A DNA stretch of 64,000 nucleotides from TMED14 sp003507115 (lineage in GTDB: Bacteria > Bacteroidota > Bacteroidia > Flavobacteriales > Schleiferiaceae): the NCBI GenBank assembly GCA_943787925.1, contig CALSOH010000002.1, positions 124,001-188,000 of the forward strand, in the 5' to 3' direction. The position numbers and the translations under genes were made by a program. Positions within the stretch are counted from its first letter, which is position 1. Each line of letters opens with the position of its first letter. Below the pieces are notes generated by a model, which had not been told where the DNA came from, ran no database searches, and was given only the letters and a program-made list of their open reading frames with translations. Of this stretch, positions 33,423 through 41,270 are shown in pieces.

Positions 33423-34082
33423 TTAGTCTTTTTCGATCAATGAAGGAGTCTTGGCGCGCTGTACCCAAATGATGAGGGCGACCACAATCAGGGCCATCGG
33501 AGGCAACAGCATCATGCCGTTGTTTTTGTAACCGAGATCATAGAGCCCCATCCACTCGACGACGGGATAATCCATCAGGGTTCCGTTGCCCAGCAATTCG
33601 CGGAAGAAGGCGACGATAATCAAAATACCGCCATAGGCCGCTCCATTGCCAAATCCGTCCAAGACCGATTTCCACGGAGTGTTACCCAAGGAGAAGGCCT
33701 CAATACGACCCATGATAATACAGTTCGTGATGATGAGTCCTACAAAGACCGACAGCTGCTTGGACACGTCATAGACAAAGGCCTTCAAAACTTGGTCTAC
33801 GAGGATGACCAAGGCGGCTACGACCACCAGCTGAACAATGATGCGGATTCGGTTGGGGATCATATTGCGCATCAATGAGGTGATCAGGTTGGCCATGATA
33901 GTCACAACCAACACCGATAAGCCCATCACAATGGCGGGCTTCAACTTCACCGTAATCGCCAAGGCGCTACAAATACCCAATACTTGCACCGTAATGGGGT
34001 TGTTCACGTTGAGGGGGTCTGTCAGAAGACTTCGGTTCTTCTTCGAGAAGAGGGCCTCTTTAGCAGGTTTTTCCGTGCTCAT
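33423..34082 (-). CDS. nqrD: Na+-NQR subunit D
   Basis: 219 residues, a paralogue of NqrE with six helices; VLGICSALAITVK and ITNCIIMGRIEAF carry the matching cysteines for the intramembrane iron centre. The start at 34082 overlaps the nqrC stop (ATGA); the longer open frame upstream lies inside nqrC and is rejected. Confidence 0.96.
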   Translation of the reverse strand: MSTEKPAKEALFSKKNRSLLTDPLNVNNPITVQVLGICSALAITVKLKPAIVMGLSVLVVTIMANLITSLMRNMIPNRIRIIVQLVVVAALVILVDQVLKAFVYDVSKQLSVFVGLIITNCIIMGRIEAFSLGNTPWKSVLDGFGNGAAYGGILIIVAFFRELLGNGTLMDYPVVEWMGLYDLGYKNNGMMLLPPMALIVVALIIWVQRAKTPSLIEKD

Positions 34083-34831
34083 AATGCCGCAGTAATTAAA
34101 GTGGTATCCGCGGACAATCCCATCGTGTCCACCGTTGGGACAGCGGAATTCGCCGCGATGTTCAACAAATATGCTTTGTAGGGTTTCAAGCAATCGGAGA
34201 TCATATCCTGGACTCCCACGGAGGTGATGGTTCCACCCGAAATCCCATCCACTTCTTGGTCGCCCGAAGCTTCACCTTTGAGGACTTTGATGCCTTCATA
34301 GGCGGATGAAAAGAGTTTTTTGCCTGGAAACTGGTCTTGGAAGATGGGCGTAGCGATTTCCGCACCCAAACCAGGTGTTTCGGTCTTGTGTCCAAACGTG
34401 GCGCCCAATATGGTATTGCCATCCCCTTCCAAGGCGACGTAGCCCCAAATCGGACCCCAAAGGCCCTTGCCGCGCAAGGGAAGGACATAATAGGTGTTTT
34501 CTTCGACTACCGCTTTGTACAAGGGTACTTGGCGCTCTTCGGCTGCTACCGAGACGGCACTGGCCATGTCTATATCAAAGGCGGAAACCTCAGATTCTAC
34601 CGACATTCCATTTTGAATGACCAACTGTTCCGTAATGTATTGTGCGAAAAGTGAATCTAGATTCGCGCCTTCTACCCCAATAGAGCGGAGGATATCTGAC
34701 TTCTTTTCCAATTCGACATTCTTGTCCTGGAAGGGCTTGAGCGACGTCGCAGCGATGGACAAAAGAGCCGCCACGAGGACGACCATCACCACCGCGAAGA
34801 TGTACGTGTATTTGTTCGAATTGATATCCAT
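34079..34831 (-). CDS. nqrC: Na+-NQR subunit C
   Basis: 250 residues: one N-terminal membrane helix (IFAVVMVVLVAALLSIAA) and a periplasmic FMN domain. The attachment motif is D195-GISGG-T201; most homologues have SGAT here, so the Gly at 200 is a small variation, with T201 still present. It receives FMN from ApbE. Gap to nqrB 3 bp. Confidence 0.95.
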   Translation of the reverse strand: MDINSNKYTYIFAVVMVVLVAALLSIAATSLKPFQDKNVELEKKSDILRSIGVEGANLDSLFAQYITEQLVIQNGMSVESEVSAFDIDMASAVSVAAEERQVPLYKAVVEENTYYVLPLRGKGLWGPIWGYVALEGDGNTILGATFGHKTETPGLGAEIATPIFQDQFPGKKLFSSAYEGIKVLKGEASGDQEVDGISGGTITSVGVQDMISDCLKPYKAYLLNIAANSAVPTVDTMGLSADTTLITAAL

Positions 34832-34834
34832 GGC

Positions 34835-36031
34835 TTAGGCTTTTGCGCGCTTGAGACGCTTTTGAATGTTTGCATTAACCACATAATGGTCGATCAACGG
34901 AGCCATTACGTTCATGAAGAGGATGGCCAACATCATGCCCTCGGGGTACGCGGGGTTGAACACGCGAATTAAGATGCCCAAGAATCCGACGAGGAATCCG
35001 TAAATCCACTTGCCACGCTCTGTATGGGCGGCAGACACGGGGTCGGTCGCCATAAAGACAGTGGCGAAGGCCCAGCTACCAAAGACGAGGTGGTAATAGA
35101 AGGGAATGCTCAAAAAGTTTTGCTGCGCTTCGGTCACCATGTGGGGAGCCGCCCAATTGAAGAGCAATCCCATGACGATGGCGCCCAAAAGCGAACCAGC
35201 CATAATTTTCCAAGAACCAATGCCGGTGGCTATCAAATACACCCCACCGAGAAGAATGAGTATGGTGCTCGTTTCACCAATCGATCCGGGAATCAGGCCC
35301 AAGAAAGCATCCCACACGCCAAAGCTCGTGGTACCGGTCGTCGCGTACTGACCCAGGGCTGTCGCGCCCGAGAATCCATCCACCACACTTTGACCTGCTT
35401 CAACCGTGGTATTGATCCACACTTTATCCCCTGACATATAGGCCGGGTAGGCAAAGAAAGCAAAGGCTCGCGCGGTGAGCGCGGGATTCAATAGGTTCAT
35501 CCCTGTACCTCCAAACACTTCCTTGCCAATCAAAACAGCAAAAATGGTGGAGATCGCCACCATCCAAAGAGGCATATCGATGGGCATGGTCATCGGAATG
35601 AGCAATCCCGAAACGAGAAAGCCTTCGTTCACCGGGTGACGGTTGCGGCCCGCGAAATAAATCTCGACGCCCAAACCTGCCATGTACGTCACGGCAATCA
35701 TGGGAACGATTTTCCATGCCCCAAACAAGAAGTTATCGAGGGTAAAGAATTGCGCCCAACCGGAAGCGTTGGCCAATTCGCCAATCGCTTTATAGTGCTG
35801 ATATCCCCCATTAAAAATACCGAAGATCAACGCGGGGACCAGGGCAAAAATAACCGTGACCATGGTGCGCTTCAAATCAATGGCGTCCCGCACATGCGCG
35901 CCGCTGTGGGCGTTGTGATTCGGGACGAACATCATCGTCTCCAAGGCATTGTGCAGGGGATACAAAGGCTTCAACTTCCCCGTTGTGACGGCGGGACGTG
36001 TTGCGTCAAATATGTTCTGAATGAATTTCAT
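34835..36031 (-). CDS. nqrB: Na+-NQR subunit B
   Basis: A 398-residue polytopic subunit carrying covalent FMN, riboflavin and part of the Na+ path. The flavinylation motif is D218-GFSGA-T224 (ApbE consensus). RHPVNEGFLVSGLLIPMTMP and GGTGMNLLNPALTARAF are conserved. Length is normal (about 400). Starts 15 bp after nqrA. Confidence 0.97.
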   Translation of the reverse strand: MKFIQNIFDATRPAVTTGKLKPLYPLHNALETMMFVPNHNAHSGAHVRDAIDLKRTMVTVIFALVPALIFGIFNGGYQHYKAIGELANASGWAQFFTLDNFLFGAWKIVPMIAVTYMAGLGVEIYFAGRNRHPVNEGFLVSGLLIPMTMPIDMPLWMVAISTIFAVLIGKEVFGGTGMNLLNPALTARAFAFFAYPAYMSGDKVWINTTVEAGQSVVDGFSGATALGQYATTGTTSFGVWDAFLGLIPGSIGETSTILILLGGVYLIATGIGSWKIMAGSLLGAIVMGLLFNWAAPHMVTEAQQNFLSIPFYYHLVFGSWAFATVFMATDPVSAAHTERGKWIYGFLVGFLGILIRVFNPAYPEGMMLAILFMNVMAPLIDHYVVNANIQKRLKRAKA

Positions 36032-36046
36032 AGTCTTCGTCCGCGA

Positions 36047-37387
36047 TTAGTTCATTTCGGTGTGAAGGATGTCCAATGCTTCCCGCACCATGCCCTGCAA
36101 GGGTTGCTTCGAGGTACAGATGACCTCGCAGAGTGCAAAATCTTCGGGTACCACCTCGTAAATACCCAGTTCCTCCATTTTCTCGAGGTCCTTGGCCCAT
36201 ACTGCTTTCAGCAACTGGTTGGGATAGATGTCGAAGGGGAATACTGTATCGTATTGGCCGGTGACCACGAAGGCCCGCTCCTCCCCATTCAGTTTGGTGG
36301 ACAAATCGTATTTCTTTCCAGGGGTCAAGAAGCTAAAGAAGGTGCGGCTAACGGAGTACTTCCCAAATCCGGGCAAGACCCAACCGAGGAAATCTGTTCC
36401 CTGTCCTTCGGGGATGACGGTGATTTGTTGAGCATTCACTCCCAAATAGCCCTGTGCTCCGATAGACTGGCCCGTTAAAACAGAACCCGAAATATACCGG
36501 TAGGCGCCCGTCTTGGCTTTGGATGAGAAAAAGGCTTCCAAAGACATGCCTCCGCGAAGGCGGTAGTACTGGGGTGTTTGAATACCACTTCCAGCCACCG
36601 ACATGACGCGGTCCAAGCAATAGGTTCCTTTCAAGAAGAGGTCACCGATGATGGCTACATCGGCCGCAGAGATGGTCCAAACGACTTCTCCTTTGTTTAG
36701 CGGAGATACCTGGGCAATGTGCACAGAAGTATTTCCTGCAGGGTGCTTACCCGCGAAGCGATGAATCTCCACGCCTTCGGCTTGCACCAACATGGGGGCA
36801 TGCTCATTCGCATGAATACTGAGGATCGTTTTGGGGGCAAGCAAATTCAGGGCTTTCAAACCGGCGGTAAAAGCTGTTTCGCGCCCGGCCAGGGCCACCG
36901 CAGGCTCCGTCGCAAAGGGGGCGGTCGCCATGCCATTGATGAAGATTGCCTTGGGGGCATCATCGGGGTTCGCCACACGGGCATAGGGGCGCATCTCCAG
37001 CAGGGTCCAAGCACCGGAAGCGAGCAATTTCGTTTTGACTTCTTCTGCCGTCGTCGGAAGTCCGGTGCCAAAATCGTGGTAGGACGTTACCGCATCTGCC
37101 GTCAATCGGATCGCTACAAGGCGACGCTTCTCACCGCGAACAATCGCTTGCAGGGTTCCGCTGACAGGGGACGTGATTTGGATCCGAGGATCTTTCTTGT
37201 CATAGAATAGGCACTGGCCGGCTTTGACAACATCTCCTTCATTCAATGCGAGTTTCGGCGTCACGCCGACAAATTCGTCGGGATAGACGGCAAAGGAGGT
37301 CCCGAGAGGGAAATCCTCCACCTGCGCAGAAGGTGCACCTACGAGGGGTAGATTCAGGCCTTTGCGGATGGTATGGGTTTTCGACAT
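36047..37387 (-). CDS. nqrA: Na+-NQR subunit A
   Basis: A 446-residue peripheral subunit implicated in quinone binding. It opens IRKGLNLPLVGAP and holds the barrel-sandwich-like segment EGDVVKAGQCLFYDKKDP, as in NqrA. The ATG at 37387 is used rather than an upstream ATG because it matches the family N-terminus. First gene of nqrABCDEF-apbE; the operon pumps Na+ out while oxidising NADH. Confidence 0.96.
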   Translation of the reverse strand: MSKTHTIRKGLNLPLVGAPSAQVEDFPLGTSFAVYPDEFVGVTPKLALNEGDVVKAGQCLFYDKKDPRIQITSPVSGTLQAIVRGEKRRLVAIRLTADAVTSYHDFGTGLPTTAEEVKTKLLASGAWTLLEMRPYARVANPDDAPKAIFINGMATAPFATEPAVALAGRETAFTAGLKALNLLAPKTILSIHANEHAPMLVQAEGVEIHRFAGKHPAGNTSVHIAQVSPLNKGEVVWTISAADVAIIGDLFLKGTYCLDRVMSVAGSGIQTPQYYRLRGGMSLEAFFSSKAKTGAYRYISGSVLTGQSIGAQGYLGVNAQQITVIPEGQGTDFLGWVLPGFGKYSVSRTFFSFLTPGKKYDLSTKLNGEERAFVVTGQYDTVFPFDIYPNQLLKAVWAKDLEKMEELGIYEVVPEDFALCEVICTSKQPLQGMVREALDILHTEMN

Positions 37388-37423
37388 GTCCAAGGTTAAA
37401 ATGGTCTCGAAAAAAATTCGCTG

Positions 37424-37431
37424 CAAAGGTA
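37424..37431 (-). promoter_or_regulatory. -7 element TACCTTTG for the nqr operon
   Basis: An exact match on the minus strand, 36 bases before the nqrA ATG, giving an ordinary leader of about 30 bases. Confidence 0.55.
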
Positions 37432-37475
37432 CAAAGCATCCACGGGGCTAAAAAGTTTTTCCTCAACTTTAGGAG

Positions 37476-38762
37476 GTGATTAAAAAAATCTTCTTCTCCC
37501 TCCTTTTTTTGGGTGCGAGCAGCACCATCCAAGCCCAAAAAATGGGTCCGGAACTCTACATCCACGAGGAACTTCGAACCTTCCTTCTCTACCCCGCTGG
37601 GCAAGCCCAATCGCTCGCCGTCGTCCCCTTGGGGGAGGTTGGAGCGCTCTCTCTCGAGTTTGACGATGTCAGCGCCAACACCCAAGCGCTCAACTACACG
37701 TGGGTGCACTGCAACCGAAATTGGGCCCCGTCTCCCCTGCTCTCTTCGGAATACTTGGAGGGCTTCATGGAAGGACAACTGCACCAAGGCAACCTCTCTT
37801 TCAACACCTATCTGCCCTACAGTCACTTTAGCGATCAATTGCCCCATGCGAACTGTATGCCCCGTATATCGGGCAACTACTACCTGATTCTCTACGATCA
37901 AGACCCCCAAGAATATTTGGTCAAATTCCCCGTGGTCTTCTACGAAAATGCCGTCGGGATTCAAACGTCCATTCACACCACCGCGGACGTTTCTCTGAAA
38001 AAAACCCACCAAGAAATTGACGCATTGGTGGACCTATCTTCCTATTCCGTCCAAAATCCATTCTCCGACGTTCAACTGAGTCTTATACAGAACCGGAACT
38101 GGTCCAGCCTTCGAACCCTGGGACCGCGCTACTTGCGAAATGGCGCCTATGACTTTGACTACAATAACGGAGAAAACGCCTTTCCTGGAACCAATATTTA
38201 TCGCTTCGTCGACAGCAAAAACATCCCGGTCCCGACTCTTCGCATCCCTCGCTATGAATTGCAAGATCTCTGGCGGGCCTTTGTCGTCCAGGAAAGGCCT
38301 CGAGGAATCGATCCGTTCATTAACCAAGATGACGCTCGAGGGGCCTATGTTCCGAGAAAACAGGGTGCCTCTCCGGACACGGAAGCGGATTACATATGGC
38401 TAGATCTTTGGGTCGAGGATTTGGAACTTTCCGGACGACGAACGCTCTTTCTGGTCGGCGACTTTAACCAATATCGGCGATCTGAAGAATACCAGCTCAC
38501 CTATGACGAAAAGGAGAAGGCCTATCGGGGAAGTTTCTTGGTGAAACAAGGCTACATGGAATATCACCTCGCTGAATGGGATACGGAAACCCAACGTTGG
38601 GATCTGCAATACACCGAAGCCAACCATTGGAATTGTCCCAATGATTATACGGCTATCCTATACCTGCGAGAATGGGGTCAGCGGTTTGACCGAGTGATTG
38701 GCTATGCTCCCTTGCACACGGATGGCATATTGGGTCTAAATCTCCAAATCAGCATCCCTTAG
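37476..38762 (+). CDS. Type IX secretion system plug protein (DUF5103)
   Basis: 428 residues with a signal peptide (FFSLLFLGASSTIQAQ) and the DUF5103 pattern: LYIHEELRTFLLYPAG, the FDDVSANTQALNYTWVHCNRNW segment (first domain), YLVKFPVVFYEN and a C-terminal YTEANHWNCPNDYTAILYL. Homologues plug the unloaded SprA channel of the T9SS at the outer membrane. The start is a GTG directly after AGGAG, an unusually tight Shine-Dalgarno-like position; the N-terminus is otherwise normal. Divergent from nqrA. Confidence 0.85.
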   Translation: MIKKIFFSLLFLGASSTIQAQKMGPELYIHEELRTFLLYPAGQAQSLAVVPLGEVGALSLEFDDVSANTQALNYTWVHCNRNWAPSPLLSSEYLEGFMEGQLHQGNLSFNTYLPYSHFSDQLPHANCMPRISGNYYLILYDQDPQEYLVKFPVVFYENAVGIQTSIHTTADVSLKKTHQEIDALVDLSSYSVQNPFSDVQLSLIQNRNWSSLRTLGPRYLRNGAYDFDYNNGENAFPGTNIYRFVDSKNIPVPTLRIPRYELQDLWRAFVVQERPRGIDPFINQDDARGAYVPRKQGASPDTEADYIWLDLWVEDLELSGRRTLFLVGDFNQYRRSEEYQLTYDEKEKAYRGSFLVKQGYMEYHLAEWDTETQRWDLQYTEANHWNCPNDYTAILYLREWGQRFDRVIGYAPLHTDGILGLNLQISIP

Positions 38763-38767
38763 GCGCC

Positions 38768-38775
38768 TACCTTTG
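38768..38775 (+). promoter_or_regulatory. -7 element TACCTTTG for sua5
   Basis: An exact match ending 5 bases before the GTG start at 38781, the only leaderless candidate here with a GTG start. Confidence 0.5.
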
Positions 38776-38780
38776 TCGCT

Positions 38781-39716
38781 GTGATTTCCTCCGATTTACA
38801 TGAAGCCATCCGCCTGCTGCGAGCAGGACAATTGGTAGGTATACCTACGGAGACCGTGTATGGTTTGGCGGCCAATGCCTTGGACCCTCTGGCCGTCGCG
38901 CGAATCTTTGAGGCCAAGAATCGGCCTGCCTTTGATCCCCTCATCGTTCACGTGGGTCAGCGCGCCGAATTGCCTTATTTAGTCACATCGATTCCAGATG
39001 AAGCCCAGGTTCTCATGGATGCTTTTTGGCCCGGTCCGCTGACTCTGGTTCTTCCAAAATCGGACATCATTCCAGACATTGTCACCTCTGGCTTGCCTCA
39101 TGTCGCACTGCGCATGCCCAAGCACCCCCTTGCTCAAAGGCTTCTCCAATCCCTCCCCTTTCCTCTAGCCGCCCCAAGTGCCAACCCATTTGGCTACGTT
39201 TCTCCCACCACGGCCCAGCATGTGATGGACCAGCTAGCCTCTAAGGTGTCCTGCATTCTGGATGGAGGGCCTTGTCAGGTGGGACTCGAGTCTACGGTCA
39301 TTGGATTTGCTGACGGGCGAGCCGTCATTCTCCGTCAAGGGGGGGTATCCCAAGAAGACATTGAGTCCGCAGTGGGACGCCCCGTATCGAGCCAAACCTC
39401 TCAGAGCCGACCCGCTGCTCCAGGTCAATTGGACAGCCATTACGCGCCTCATCGAACCATTCAACTTTTGGAACACGGGGGACGTCCGACAAAACTTGCG
39501 CTGGGCGAAACCTGGATTTCATACTTGCCTAAGCCCGATGCTTTCGAAGCGCTCGCTCCTGATGGTCAGGTAGCCACCGCGGCACACCGGCTCTTCAGCC
39601 TTCTGCGGAAAATTGATCAGCAACCTGGAGGTGTAGTCTGGATTGAAAAGGCGCCGGAAAGCGGCCTCGGAAGAGCGGTGAATGATCGGCTTATGCGGGC
39701 CGCGCACCGCGCCTGA
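38781..39716 (+). CDS. sua5: L-threonylcarbamoyladenylate synthase (Sua5)
   Basis: A 311-residue enzyme making the threonylcarbamoyl-AMP used for t6A37 in tRNAs. The YrdC domain (VGIPTETVYGLAANA, KNRPAFDPLIVHV, WPGPLTLVL, LAAPSANPFGYVSPT) is joined by the SUA5 linker (PGQLDSHYAPH) to the Sua5 C-terminal domain, the long form. The t6A product is the substrate of MtaB at 59.5 kb. The 3' end overlaps lptB by 26 bp, tail to tail. Confidence 0.93.
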   Translation: MISSDLHEAIRLLRAGQLVGIPTETVYGLAANALDPLAVARIFEAKNRPAFDPLIVHVGQRAELPYLVTSIPDEAQVLMDAFWPGPLTLVLPKSDIIPDIVTSGLPHVALRMPKHPLAQRLLQSLPFPLAAPSANPFGYVSPTTAQHVMDQLASKVSCILDGGPCQVGLESTVIGFADGRAVILRQGGVSQEDIESAVGRPVSSQTSQSRPAAPGQLDSHYAPHRTIQLLEHGGRPTKLALGETWISYLPKPDAFEALAPDGQVATAAHRLFSLLRKIDQQPGGVVWIEKAPESGLGRAVNDRLMRAAHRA

Positions 39717-40431
39717 GCTCAAAATTTTGACCCAAATACACCCGTCGAACCACGGGGTCCGCCGCCAACTCCTCGGCCGTACCGCTCTTGAGGATTTTTC
39801 CTTCAAACATGAGGTAGGTTCGGTCCGTAATGGCCAATGTCTCTTGCACATTGTGGTCGGTGATAAGCACCCCAATATTTCGATTCACCAACTGGGCCAC
39901 AATGGACTGAATATCTTCCACCGCAATGGGATCGACCCCAGCGAAAGGTTCGTCCAGCAGAATAAAGTGGGGGTCTGACGCGAGGGCGCGGGCAATTTCC
40001 GTTCGACGGCGCTCCCCACCTGAAAGGAGGTCACCCCGGGTTTGACGAATTTTTTCTAGGCCAAATTCTTCGAGCAATTCTTCGCAGCGCGTTTGTATCT
40101 GATTTTTGGAAAATCCCCGCCATTCCAAAACCGCAGAAATATTGTCCTCCACGGTCATTTTTCGGAAGATGGACGCTTCCTGCGCGAGATATCCGATGCC
40201 TTTTTGAGCACGCTTATACATGGGGAGTCGAGTGATTACTTCACCATCGAGCAGCACCTCCCCGGCATCGGGCTTCACCATCCCAACCACGGTATAAAAC
40301 GAGGTGGTTTTCCCCGCACCGTTGGGACCAAGAAGCCCCACGATTTCACCCTGGTTGACATAAAAGCTTACGTCGTCGACGACTTTTCGACGGCGGTATT
40401 CTTTGACGATGCCTTGGACTTCGAGCCTCAT
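39691..40431 (-). CDS. lptB: LPS export ABC transporter ATPase
   Basis: A 246-residue ABC ATPase powering lipopolysaccharide transport with LptFG. Walker A GPNGAGKTT, signature LLSGGERRRTEIARAL, Walker B FILLDEPFAGVDP, H-loop ITDHNV; the YLAQEASIF and LPMYKRAQKGIGY stretches are LptB-specific. Coupled to tatC by an ATGA overlap. Fits with lpxK in the same window. Confidence 0.94.
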   Translation of the reverse strand: MRLEVQGIVKEYRRRKVVDDVSFYVNQGEIVGLLGPNGAGKTTSFYTVVGMVKPDAGEVLLDGEVITRLPMYKRAQKGIGYLAQEASIFRKMTVEDNISAVLEWRGFSKNQIQTRCEELLEEFGLEKIRQTRGDLLSGGERRRTEIARALASDPHFILLDEPFAGVDPIAVEDIQSIVAQLVNRNIGVLITDHNVQETLAITDRTYLMFEGKILKSGTAEELAADPVVRRVYLGQNFELRRGARPA

Positions 40432-41222
40432 AGGGGTTTGGGTTGCGCGAGTTTGCTCACCAAAATACTCGCTTCATACAAGAAAGCGACGGGAATCGTC
40501 ACAATGATTTGGGAAAAGACATCCGGCGGGGTGATCACGGCGGCGAGGGCCAAGATGCCAATCCACGAGTGCCGGCGGTAGGTGCGCATGCCTTGAGGTG
40601 TCACGATGCCCAGGCGACTCAGAAAGTACACCACGATGGGCAACTGAAATAAAATTCCGCAGGCGAGAATGATGCTTGCAACCGTTGAGAGGTAGGAGCT
40701 CATCTCGATGAGGTTAGTGATTTGGTCCGACACGATGTAATTCGCCAAGAACTGGACACTGAGTGGCGTAATAATGTAGTAGCCAAAAAACGCCCCCGCA
40801 AAGAAGAGCATGGAGGAAATCCCAATGAAGGCGACCGATTTCTGACGTTCCCCCTCCGTCAAGCCCGGAGCAATGAAGAGCCAAATCTCCCGAAGGACAA
40901 AAGGAATGGCCAAGACCAGGCCGGCCATCAAGGACAATCCAATGTGGAGCGAGAACTGTCCCGCCATTTTGCTGTTCAGCAGGTCCAAATTCAGTTCTTG
41001 GACGCACATCGAGGCATTGCCGAGTTCCTCTCCCAACATACACAGCCATTGATAGGTGATAAAACTGGGTGACTTGGGCGCTAATAAAATTTCATCAAAC
41101 AGAATGCCTCGAAACGCAAACGCCACGCCTGCCGCCACAATGATCGCCAAGCTGGCGCGCATCAGGTGTTTCCGGAGCGCTCCTAGGTGTTCAAGAAAAG
41201 TCATGGAATCAGTCGTGGACAT
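40428..41222 (-). CDS. tatC: Twin-arginine translocase subunit TatC
   Basis: 264 residues, six membrane helices; MTFLEHLGALRKHLMRA at the N-terminus binds twin-arginine signals in the family and FVLREIWLFIAPGLTEGER is the diagnostic cytoplasmic loop. The ATG at 41222 is preferred over 41204 because a consensus -7 element lies 6 bases upstream. An inserted segment (CMLGEELGNASMCVQELN) after helix 1 is typical of Bacteroidota TatC. Confidence 0.93.
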   Translation of the reverse strand: MSTTDSMTFLEHLGALRKHLMRASLAIIVAAGVAFAFRGILFDEILLAPKSPSFITYQWLCMLGEELGNASMCVQELNLDLLNSKMAGQFSLHIGLSLMAGLVLAIPFVLREIWLFIAPGLTEGERQKSVAFIGISSMLFFAGAFFGYYIITPLSVQFLANYIVSDQITNLIEMSSYLSTVASIILACGILFQLPIVVYFLSRLGIVTPQGMRTYRRHSWIGILALAAVITPPDVFSQIIVTIPVAFLYEASILVSKLAQPKPL

Positions 41223-41228
41223 GGTAGA

Positions 41229-41236
41229 CAAAAGTA
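41229..41236 (-). promoter_or_regulatory. -7 element TACTTTTG for tatC-lptB
   Basis: An exact TAnnTTTG match on the minus strand, ending 6 bases before the ATG at 41222. Confidence 0.55.
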
Positions 41237-41270
41237 CTTTATTCCGTAACTTCAAGAATTGTTCCTTTAA

